Both the position numbers and the translations under genes were made by a program. The notes beneath the pieces are model-generated. The model worked only from the letters and a program-made list of their open reading frames with translations, searched no databases and was not told the DNA's origin. This document shows, in pieces, positions 1-5,194 of a stretch of DNA of 6,499 nt. The stretch comes from JBBRSC01 sp038245795 (GTDB lineage: Bacteria; Actinomycetota; Acidimicrobiia; Acidimicrobiales; Microtrichaceae). Numbering within the stretch: the first letter of the stretch is position 1; each line of letters starts with the position of its first letter. Location of the stretch: contig JBBRSC010000195.1 in assembly GCA_038245795.1 (NCBI GenBank), forward strand, positions 1-6,499. The letters are read 5' to 3'.

Positions 1-747
1 ATCCGTACCGGAGGAAATGGAACGTGCTGGGGCGACAATGGCAGCGGCCAGCTCGGGACCGGCAATACCTCAGCCGGCATCACACCTCGCAGTGTGAGCG
101 GTCTGGCCGGAGCCACCCAGATCACCGCCGGCGATGCGCACACCTGTGCGGTTCTCACCACCGGCGTGGTGCAATGCTGGGGTGCGAATATCAACGGTCA
201 GCTCGGCGACGGAACCCTTGGTGCTGCCAGCGTGCCAAGGATCGTGGCTGGCTTGACCGCTACCTCGGTGCGGGCCGGTGGAGGCTTTACGTGTGCCCGG
301 ACGACGTCCTCCACGGTGGCGTGCTGGGGCGAGAACATCTACGGCCAGCTCGGCAACGGAGCGATCCTCCCGCCGCCGCCAGTGTCCGGCGATCCGCCGC
401 CGACTCCCATCAACGAGACCTCCCCCGTTGCGGTGCTGAACGTCTCCGGTGCCACCTCGATTGGTGTCGGAAGCGACCATGCGTGCGCCGTCGTGGCAGG
501 CGGAGTCGTCAAGTGCTGGGGTCGGAACTCGTCCAGTCAGCTGGGCGATGCCACCGCTGTCACTCGATCGACTGCCGCTGCAGTGAGCTCGCTCACGGGT
601 GCACTGTCGGTCGCCGGTGGCGACGGCCACACGTGCGCTGCTCGGCCGGCAGGCCAGGCGTCGTGCTGGGGTGACAACCTGTCAGGCCAACTCGGCAATG
701 GCGGCTTGATCTCCTCCAATATTCCGGTGTCGGTCGCGGGGATCTGA
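1..747 (+). CDS. RCC1-repeat protein, 3' part (start lies outside the window)
   Basis: The frame is open from the first base to a TGA stop at 745-747, giving a 248-residue C-terminal fragment. It contains five copies of a CWG-x-N-x5-QLG motif. The CW pairs fall at fragment residues 9, 59, 108, 172 and 222, a period of about 50 residues, as in RCC1 (regulator of chromosome condensation) beta-propeller blades. The last four copies are each preceded by a second cysteine in an H/F-x-CA motif about ten residues earlier, so each blade could carry a disulphide. This pattern is common in exported bacterial RCC1 proteins. Blade 3 to 4 is longer (64 residues) because of a proline-rich insert near residues 124-136. 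Bacterial RCC1 proteins usually have no known function; surface binding or adhesion is possible but not shown here. Any signal peptide would lie upstream of the window. The gene converges on the minus-strand operon. Confidence 0.85.
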   Translation: MRTGGNGTCWGDNGSGQLGTGNTSAGITPRSVSGLAGATQITAGDAHTCAVLTTGVVQCWGANINGQLGDGTLGAASVPRIVAGLTATSVRAGGGFTCARTTSSTVACWGENIYGQLGNGAILPPPPVSGDPPPTPINETSPVAVLNVSGATSIGVGSDHACAVVAGGVVKCWGRNSSSQLGDATAVTRSTAAAVSSLTGALSVAGGDGHTCAARPAGQASCWGDNLSGQLGNGGLISSNIPVSVAGI

Positions 748-753
748 CCGAGT

Positions 754-774
754 GGGCTCGCTGTCAGCGGGCCC
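754..774. terminator. Hairpin between convergent genes, possible terminator
   Basis: Arms at 754-761 (gggctcgc) and 767-774 (gcgggccc) pair over 8 bp around a 5-base loop, with one G-U wobble when read on the plus strand. It starts 7 bases after the RCC1 stop and overlaps the stop codon of the ABA4-like gene, so it could end the rightward transcript. On the minus strand the wobble becomes an A-C mismatch, and no T-tract follows on either side. The call rests only on structure and position. Confidence 0.35.
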
Positions 775-1240
775 GCCGAAGCAGGAACAGCATCAGGCCG
801 AGCGGGCCTGCCCACCACGTCAACAGCAATGACAGGCGTGCTGGACGGCCCGCCGCCACGCTCTCCTGCCAGATCCATCGACCAACGAACAAGTCGAACG
901 CCAGGTAGTGAGTCCACCCGGCAAGGAAGGCCTTCGGGCTACCGAGGCCGCGTCGGAGTGACTCTGGGTCCATGAAGTTGATGCGTTCATCGGCGTCGAC
1001 CGCGCCCGACACCAACAACGCCGTGTAGCTCACACCCAACCCAACGAAGATCGGCGCCGCGATCTTCATCAGCCAGGCCGTGACCTTGGACCGCGGCGCC
1101 ACGATCATTGCGATCCACAACGGTGCGGTTGACGCATTGAGCACCTGGAAGACCCGCTGCTCGACCGTCGACATCGGCTGATTGCCATCCGACGCTGAAG
1201 CCGGTACCGAACCAGAAAGAAGATCCGCTGAGTCGCTCAT
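764..1240 (-). CDS. ABA4-like (DUF4281) integral membrane protein
   Basis: This is a 158-residue protein with a polar N-terminal tail of about 28 residues and four hydrophobic segments near residues 37-48, 56-78, 107-124 and 136-154. The signature HYLAFDLFVGRW (residues 111-122) in the third segment is typical of the ABA4-like family, named after a plant protein needed for neoxanthin synthesis. Bacterial members are uncharacterised, so an enzymatic role should not be assumed. I chose the ATG at 1240 because it overlaps the TGA of the upstream gene by 4 bp (ATGA), a classic sign of translational coupling. A GTG three codons upstream (1249) would add three residues and cannot be excluded. It is the last gene of the minus-strand unit. 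Confidence 0.8.
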   Translation of the reverse strand: MSDSADLLSGSVPASASDGNQPMSTVEQRVFQVLNASTAPLWIAMIVAPRSKVTAWLMKIAAPIFVGLGVSYTALLVSGAVDADERINFMDPESLRRGLGSPKAFLAGWTHYLAFDLFVGRWIWQESVAAGRPARLSLLLTWWAGPLGLMLFLLRRAR

Positions 1241-1656
1241 GGCTTCCACGTTTCGGCGGCCATACCGCCCATGCGCTGGAGCGACGCCGACGTGGGCGTG
1301 ACCTCGACAAACACCAGGTTCGGATCGTCGGGCCCCGAGAAGAACTGGTGCATGTCATACGGCATCATGTTGGCGTCCCACAGCCGATGGCGATCCTCGG
1401 CGGACGTGAACAACTCGACGGTCCCTCGCACGAATACCTGCGCCTCGGCACCCACCGGCCAGTGGAATGCCACCTGCGGGTTGGCCGCCAGGTTCCGGAA
1501 CTTTCGGCTGGAGTGGTGTGTTGCCAGCCAGATGTGACCGTCGACGAACGCTGGCGCAATGAACGCCACGTGCGGCCGACCGTCGGAACCAGCGGTGGCC
1601 ATGAAGGTGCCCCAACCTGACGCCTTCGCAGTCGTCTCGACCTGGGACCATTCCAT
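1237..1656 (-). CDS. Pyridoxamine-5'-phosphate-oxidase-fold (split-barrel flavin/deazaflavin) protein
   Basis: This 139-residue protein has the PNPOx-like split-barrel pattern. A first strand, GTFMATAGSDGRPHVAFI (residues 16-33), is followed by DGHIWLATHHSSRKFRNLAANPQV (39-62), where the S-RK-NL-NP motif is typical of FMN- or F420-binding members. A strand VFVRGTVELF (74-83) and a C-terminal barrel strand, LVFVEVTPTSASL, come next. The length suits a single-domain stress-type oxidoreductase rather than full-length PdxH. Actinobacterial proteins of this type use FMN, F420 or haem, and the substrate cannot be read from sequence. The start is well supported: AAGGAG sits 7 bases before the ATG at 1656. 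A longer open frame reaching 1833 runs antisense-like through gcvT in another frame and is not a credible extension. It lies 16 bp after gcvT and overlaps the next gene by 4 bp. Confidence 0.82.
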   Translation of the reverse strand: MEWSQVETTAKASGWGTFMATAGSDGRPHVAFIAPAFVDGHIWLATHHSSRKFRNLAANPQVAFHWPVGAEAQVFVRGTVELFTSAEDRHRLWDANMMPYDMHQFFSGPDDPNLVFVEVTPTSASLQRMGGMAAETWKP

Positions 1657-1663
1657 GGTTGTG

Positions 1664-1669
1664 CTCCTT
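1664..1669 (-). promoter_or_regulatory. Strong ribosome binding site of the PNPOx-fold gene
   Basis: On the minus strand this reads AAGGAG, with 7 bases to the ATG at 1656. It is the best Shine-Dalgarno match in the window and fixes the start of the gene. It lies in the 16-bp gap after the gcvT stop. Confidence 0.8.
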
Positions 1670-1672
1670 GGC

Positions 1673-2731
1673 TCAGTGCTTGAGGACGAAGGGGGTCGCC
1701 ACCACGGTGGCCGCGAGCATCGTGCCCCGCGAATCGATATGGAGCTGATCGCCGATGATGACATCGGGACTGACGAAACCCAGCGCGATGCCGTGGCCGA
1801 GCACGGGGCTGAAGTTACCTGACGATGTCTCACCGATTACCTGACCGTCGCGAACGATCGGTTGGTGCGAACGGGGAGGCTTCCGACCTTCGACCGACAA
1901 TCCCACCAGGACCGGATCGACACCGGCGTCGCGCTGAGCAATGAGTGCCGCTCGTCCGACGAACTCGCCCTTGGTCCAGCTGACCACCCAGCCGAGCCCG
2001 GCGTTCAGCGGGGTGATTCCTGCGCCGAGTTCCTGACCATGGAGCGGTAACGCCGCCTCGAGCCGAAGCGTGTCTCGAGCGCCCAGACCGGCCGGTTCGA
2101 TCCCCATTCCGGTGATGGCGCGCCACATGTCCGCAGCCCGTTCCACCGGGACCGCGAGCTCGATGCCGTCTTCGCCGGTGTATCCCGTGCCGGCTGCCAG
2201 ACACTCGGTGCCGTCGAAGTCGAATCGCATCACTCGGAATCGACCGACCGCCGCGGCCTCGGGAAGAAGTGGTGCGAGCATCGTGCGAGCCGTCGGGCCC
2301 TGAATGGCGAGAATCGCTCGGCTGGCAGTGACGTCAGCGGCATCGTCAACACCCAACGCGGCGCGAACCCGTTCGGTGTTCGAAGCGTTCGGCATGACAT
2401 CGAAGCGATCCTCATCGACCCACCAGACGATGATGTCGTCGAGCACCGAGCCGTCCTCGCCCAGGAGATGCGTGTACTGACAGCGGCCGGGTGCAATCTT
2501 GGCCAGGTCGTTCGTCAGTGCTGATTGCAGCGAGTCGTAGGCGCCAGGACCCGTGACCCGGACCGTGCCGAGATGGCTGACGTCGAACACGACCGCCGAC
2601 GTTCGACACGCCATGTGCTCGGCCACCGTTCCGGCGGGATACGACAGTGGCATCTCCCAACCGCCGAAGGGAACGAGCTTCGCTCCCAGCTCTCGATGGA
2701 CTGCGTCGAGCGGTGAGAGCCGATCAGCCAT
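1673..2731 (-). CDS. gcvT: Glycine cleavage system T protein (aminomethyltransferase)
   Basis: T-protein moves the aminomethyl group from the lipoyl arm of GcvH to tetrahydrofolate, releasing ammonia and forming 5,10-methylene-THF. The 352-residue length is normal for the family. Family motifs run in order: FGGWEMPLSYP (22-32), FDVSHLG (49-55), the folate-site segment SVLDDIIV (95-102), MPNASN (113-118), TGYTGEDGIEL (182-192), GLGARDTLRLEAALPLHGQEL (216-236), WTKGEFVGR (252-260) and SGNFSPVLGHGIALGFV (304-320). It ends in a TPFV-type tail, so both the aminomethyltransferase domain and the C-terminal barrel are complete. The start at 2731 matches the usual N-terminus, but the 8-base gap after the upstream MerR stop holds no Shine-Dalgarno, so translation is probably coupled. 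GcvH is encoded about 3 kb upstream on the same strand. No P or L protein gene is in the window. Confidence 0.95.
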   Translation of the reverse strand: MADRLSPLDAVHRELGAKLVPFGGWEMPLSYPAGTVAEHMACRTSAVVFDVSHLGTVRVTGPGAYDSLQSALTNDLAKIAPGRCQYTHLLGEDGSVLDDIIVWWVDEDRFDVMPNASNTERVRAALGVDDAADVTASRAILAIQGPTARTMLAPLLPEAAAVGRFRVMRFDFDGTECLAAGTGYTGEDGIELAVPVERAADMWRAITGMGIEPAGLGARDTLRLEAALPLHGQELGAGITPLNAGLGWVVSWTKGEFVGRAALIAQRDAGVDPVLVGLSVEGRKPPRSHQPIVRDGQVIGETSSGNFSPVLGHGIALGFVSPDVIIGDQLHIDSRGTMLAATVVATPFVLKH

Positions 2732-2739
2732 TGGGGAGA

Positions 2740-3303
2740 TCAGAACGCGACATCGGAGCCGACAACGCGATGGTGCGTCCCGACGCCGAGCCCATTGCCA
2801 TCTTCGCCATCGGTTCCCGACGACCCGACGACCGCGTCGATGGTGGCCGGGCGCAGTTCATGGATGGTGGCGTCGAGCTCGCTCTTGACCATGCCGAGCG
2901 GCAGGACTGCCAGTACTCCTTGGCCCTGCTTCAACGCGTCGATGAGTTCATCGCCGGTGTGGACGAGCACGGAGCGTCGGCCATTGATCACGATATTGGC
3001 CGTTGCGACGTCGCCACCGAGTTGCTCACGCACGAAGGTGAACACCTGTCGAACCTGTTCCAGTTTGATGCCGGAATCGAGCAAGCTCTTGACGACCTTG
3101 AGTTCCAGCAGGTCGGCGTAGGAATAGAGGCGACGGCTGCCGCTTCCGGCAGCGTCGAGCAGGGTCGGTCGGATCAGGTCGGTCCGCGCCCAGTAGTCGA
3201 GCTGACGGTAGGTGATCCCGACGATCTCAGCCGTGCGGCGCCCGCTGTAGCCCTCGCTGGGTGAGAGTGCTTCGGTCGCATCGCTCTGTGAAGTCGGGGT
3301 CAT
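2740..3303 (-). CDS. MerR-family regulator, Rv1830-like
   Basis: This 187-residue protein has an N-terminal MerR winged helix-turn-helix (about 19-95). It reads GYSGRRTAEIVGITYRQLDY (18-37), then WARTDLIRP, then a GSGSRRLYSYADLLELKVVK wing and helix. The tyrosine-rich ITYRQLDYWAR stretch and SGS-RLYS wing match what I recall of M. tuberculosis Rv1830, named resR for its link to growth recovery after antibiotics. Residues 98-155 form a second conserved region with DELIDAL-GQGVLAV. The last 30 residues are low-complexity and probably disordered. There are no cysteines, so it is not a classical metal or redox MerR sensor. The ATG at 3303 has AGGA 5 bases upstream and follows a 192-bp gap, so it probably heads its own transcript with gcvT. 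The target genes are unknown; autoregulation or control of gcvT is inference. Confidence 0.88.
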   Translation of the reverse strand: MTPTSQSDATEALSPSEGYSGRRTAEIVGITYRQLDYWARTDLIRPTLLDAAGSGSRRLYSYADLLELKVVKSLLDSGIKLEQVRQVFTFVREQLGGDVATANIVINGRRSVLVHTGDELIDALKQGQGVLAVLPLGMVKSELDATIHELRPATIDAVVGSSGTDGEDGNGLGVGTHHRVVGSDVAF

Positions 3304-3308
3304 TTTCG

Positions 3309-3312
3309 TCCT
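3309..3312 (-). promoter_or_regulatory. Ribosome binding site of the Rv1830-like gene
   Basis: On the minus strand AGGA lies 5 bases before the ATG at 3303. The match is short but the spacing is good, and it supports this start. Confidence 0.55.
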
Positions 3313-3426
3313 GTCGTGATCGTCTGGGGCTGAAACACCAGAGGTTGGAACTTACGGGGGTCACAACCAGGTAACTCCACCCGTGAAGTTTGCGCAATGG
3401 TAGCCACTACATCGCTCTTCGCGCGG

Positions 3427-3451
3427 ACCCACGCGCGGAGAGCGCGTGGGT
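3427..3451 (-). terminator. Perfect 10-bp hairpin downstream of the DUF151 gene
   Basis: Arms acccacgcgc (3427-3436) and gcgcgtgggt (3442-3451) are exact reverse complements around a 5-base loop. The structure starts 44 bases past the DUF151 stop, in the direction of its transcription. The stem is very GC-rich, but no U-tract follows, as often seen for proposed actinobacterial terminators. A protein-binding palindrome is the alternative. Confidence 0.55.
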
Positions 3452-3495
3452 ATCGCCGGGCGCGAACTGATCGCAGAGGGTGTTCGGCGTCCCGC

Positions 3496-4014
3496 TCACG
3501 AAGCGAAGTCGTCCGGGGACACGTTGTCGATGAAGTTGCGGAACTCCTCGACGACTTCCTCGGGGTTCACTGACGCGTCATCCGCTTCGATGTCGACCTC
3601 GTCGACGAAGCCGACTTCGTCGACGAGCGTTCGCCGCGCGTAGATCGGGCAACCGGCGCGAGCCGCCAGGGCGACGGCGTCGGACGGACGGGAACTGACG
3701 AGATGCGCACTGTCGGGGCCTTGAAGATTCAACTCCGCAAAGAACGTCGTCCCGACCAGCTCAGTAATGACCACCGACGTCAACTCGACACCGAGCGATC
3801 CCAGGATGTCGCACATCAGGTCATGGGTCAGCGGACGAGGCGTCTCGACTCCCTCGAGCGCGAACGCTATGGCTGTTGCCTCCGGACCGCCGATGAAGAT
3901 CGACAGGCTCCGACGTTCGCCCTCGACTTCGCGGAGCAACACGACCGGGGTGTTCGAGGGCAGCTCCACCCGCACCCCGACCAGTTCGACTTCCACGAGA
4001 TCTTGTCCGGCCAC
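3496..4014 (-). CDS. DUF151 / bifunctional nuclease (BFN) domain protein, Rv1829-like
   Basis: This is a 172-residue protein. The BFN domain covers about residues 8-130. Motifs are VGVRVELPSNTPVVLLREVEG (12-32), IFIGGPEATAIAFALEGVETPRPLTHDL (39-66), FFAELNL (91-97) and SSRPSDAVALAARAGCPIY (107-125). An acidic C-terminal tail ends in EFRNFIDNVSPDDF, very like M. tuberculosis Rv1829 as I recall it. Plant members were reported to have RNase and DNase activity, but the actinobacterial proteins are uncharacterised and a nuclease role is not shown here. The start is a GTG at 4014, because a TAG lies only four codons upstream in frame and AGGGTGG sits 4 bases before it as a weak ribosome site. A second GTG six codons downstream is a less likely alternative. 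It follows the first MerR gene by 49 bp. Confidence 0.9.
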   Translation of the reverse strand: MAGQDLVEVELVGVRVELPSNTPVVLLREVEGERRSLSIFIGGPEATAIAFALEGVETPRPLTHDLMCDILGSLGVELTSVVITELVGTTFFAELNLQGPDSAHLVSSRPSDAVALAARAGCPIYARRTLVDEVGFVDEVDIEADDASVNPEEVVEEFRNFIDNVSPDDFAS

Positions 4015-4026
4015 GGGTCCACCCTA

Positions 4027-4039
4027 GTGCTGACAGCAC
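4027..4039. repeat. 13-bp palindrome just upstream of the DUF151 gene
   Basis: The sequence gtgctgacagcac has perfect 6-bp arms about a single central base. It lies in the 49-bp gap, 12 bp before the GTG start and next to the weak ribosome site. It could be an operator half-site pair or, in RNA, a small hairpin (5 bp with a 3-base loop). The function is unknown. Confidence 0.4.
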
Positions 4040-4061
4040 CATCCAGAGGAAGAGCAGATCT

Positions 4062-4079
4062 CCTCAGCGAGGGCTGAGG
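4062..4079 (-). terminator. Hairpin across the stop codon of the first MerR gene, possible attenuator or weak terminator
   Basis: Arms cctcagc (4062-4068) and gctgagg (4073-4079) are exact complements with a 4-base loop. They span the TGA at 4064-4066. On the minus strand the stem is followed by a pyrimidine-rich stretch (CTGCTCTTCCTCT) but not a U-tract. It could reduce read-through into the DUF151 gene. Confidence 0.3.
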
Positions 4080-5194
4080 TGCGAGTGCAGCGCCTGGTGC
4101 AGCAGAGAACGTCGTAAGGCCTCGCCCATTGCGGTGAGCCGACCCAGTTCCGCCATCGCATCCGCTCTCGCTTGGGGATTGCGCTGCCGAAGCAGCGGGA
4201 TCAACAGCTGCTCGAACAACGTCGCCTCCCGCTCGGCAGCCAATTTGAAACCACGTAGATGACGGGGCTCGATGCCCCGGTCGAGGAAGCCCTTCGCCGA
4301 TTGAACGACGTCCAGCGCCGCGGAGTTGTACGTGGTCTCACCGCCGAGGATCGACGCCGCGAGGAGGCCGAAGGTCGCGAGCTGTTCCACGAGCTCAAGC
4401 GACACCTCGGCGGCGTCAGCAAGTTCCGCGGCCGTGAAACGGGAGTCGTCGAATTGGGGAACGATGTCGGCGATCATCTCAGCCGGCCGATCGGGAACCG
4501 CCCGTGGCCGTCGCTGCTCGGGGAGCACGTCACCAAGGGGTGACTCCTGGAGCGCCGCCAACCAGGCTCCGGGATCGGTGTCTCCAGCGGCCACGCTCGT
4601 CTCGGACGCTGCATCCGTCTCTGCGAGAGCCGTCGATGTCACGCTCGTCGTGACCGGGTCGGTCGTGACCGGGTCGGTTGTGACCGGGTTGCTCGGGTCG
4701 AGATCGATCACATCAATCACGATCTCCTCGATCGACACGTCCTCGATCATCACGTCCTCGATCATCACGTCCTCGATCATCACCACAGCAACAGTCACGC
4801 CGTCGGCCGTCTCGGCCGATCCCCGCTGCGAGCTGATGGTGGTCTCGGACGCCCCGACCGTTGAGGATTCGAAAAGCGACGGCTGACCGCCGGTCTCGAC
4901 ATTCGGGCGCGCTACCGGAGGGGCTTCGTGGAGCGGCACCCCACCCGACGCCAGGAGCTTCGCCTTGATGACCTTCAACGGCAGGAAATGATCTCGCTGC
5001 ATGGTGAGGACCCAGTGCAGGATCTCGATATCGCTGAGCGAGAACTTCCGGTAGCCCGACGGGGTCCGTTCCGGATTGATCAGACCCTGACTCTCGAGAA
5101 ATCGAATCTTCGAGATCGTCACATCGGGAAAGGTCTCCTTGAGCAGCGACAGGACCTCGCCAATGGCCAGGTATTCAGCCTCACTCGTCGTCAT
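4064..5194 (-). CDS. MerR-family regulator with expanded repeat-containing linker, Rv1828-like
   Basis: This is a 376-residue protein. The N-terminal MerR helix-turn-helix (about 9-80) reads AIGEVLSLLKETFPDVTISK (10-29), then RFLESQGLINPERTPSGYRKF, then MQRDHFLPLKVIKAKL. This is the strongly conserved pattern of M. tuberculosis Rv1828. Residues 250-370 form the C-terminal domain: FTAAELADAAEVS, then FLDRGIEPRHLRGFKLAAERE, then a helical end. Between them is a linker of about 165 residues rich in Thr, Ser, Asp, Glu and Val. It includes four VMIED-type units (138-157) and three VTTDP-type units. Rv1828, from memory about 250 residues, is much shorter, so the extra length is nearly all linker. 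There are no cysteines. The ATG at 5194 overlaps the end of the FHA gene by 14 bp. A longer reading to 5296 would run back through that gene and is rejected. The targets are unknown. Confidence 0.88.
   Translation of the reverse strand: MTTSEAEYLAIGEVLSLLKETFPDVTISKIRFLESQGLINPERTPSGYRKFSLSDIEILHWVLTMQRDHFLPLKVIKAKLLASGGVPLHEAPPVARPNVETGGQPSLFESSTVGASETTISSQRGSAETADGVTVAVVMIEDVMIEDVMIEDVSIEEIVIDVIDLDPSNPVTTDPVTTDPVTTSVTSTALAETDAASETSVAAGDTDPGAWLAALQESPLGDVLPEQRRPRAVPDRPAEMIADIVPQFDDSRFTAAELADAAEVSLELVEQLATFGLLAASILGGETTYNSAALDVVQSAKGFLDRGIEPRHLRGFKLAAEREATLFEQLLIPLLRQRNPQARADAMAELGRLTAMGEALRRSLLHQALHSHLSPR
4650..4694. repeat. Three 15-bp tandem repeats, VTTDP-coding
   Basis: Units of gtgaccgggtcggtc lie at 4650-4664, 4665-4679 (one change) and 4680-4694 (several changes). 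Because the unit is 15 bp, gain or loss of a copy keeps the MerR reading frame. On the minus strand each unit encodes the five-residue block V-T-T-D-P. Confidence 0.85.
4726..4785. repeat. Four 15-bp tandem repeats, VMIED-coding
   Basis: Units of cctcgatcatcacgt lie at 4741-4755 and 4756-4770 (identical), with close variants at 4726-4740 and 4771-4785. On the minus strand they encode V-M-I-E-D three times and V-S-I-E-E once in the linker of the first MerR protein. The near-identity of the DNA units, not only of the protein, points to recent duplication by slippage. Confidence 0.9.

Larger units (their letters stand above)
3304..3495 (-). other. Intergenic region between the two transcription units, probable promoter area
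   Basis: This 192-bp gap is the longest in the window. It contains a strong hairpin at 3427-3451 nearer the DUF151 end. Between that hairpin and the MerR start are about 120 bp with somewhat lower GC. That is the natural place for a promoter and operator for MerR-gcvT-oxidase-ABA4. I cannot point to a convincing -35/-10 pair. On the minus strand TTGTGA resembles a -35 but has no good partner. Short imperfect repeats exist (GGTCACAACCA at 3358-3368 beside GGTAACTCCAC at 3370-3380, plus strand), but they are too weak to call an operator. Confidence 0.4.

Noticed and set aside
24..674. A 216-residue plus-strand frame overlapping the RCC1 gene
   Set aside because: It is rich in Arg, Cys and His with no family motif, and it is a frame-shifted shadow of the RCC1 repeats in GC-rich DNA.
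537..917. A minus-strand frame across the RCC1/ABA4 convergent junction
   Set aside because: It is antisense to the RCC1 end and frame-shifted against the ABA4-like gene, with no recognisable motif.
1657..1833. Extension of the PNPOx-fold protein to a start at 1833
   Set aside because: The extra 59 residues are low-complexity, overlap gcvT in another frame and ignore the strong ribosome site before the ATG at 1656.
2647..3264. A 205-residue plus-strand frame opposite the second MerR gene and the start of gcvT
   Set aside because: It runs antisense through two well-recognised genes, shows no motif and has no ribosome site. Long antisense frames are expected at this GC content.
4650..4785. 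Short tandem repeats as a CRISPR array or iteron origin
   Set aside because: The units are directly adjacent 15-mers without spacers, they keep the reading frame and they lie inside a conserved gene. This fits a coding minisatellite.
4326..4886. A 186-residue plus-strand frame opposite the MerR linker, rich in Ser, Thr, Ile and Val repeats
   Set aside because: The repeats are the reverse complement of the VMIED and VTTDP coding units. The minus-strand frame has conserved domains on both sides, so this one is a shadow.
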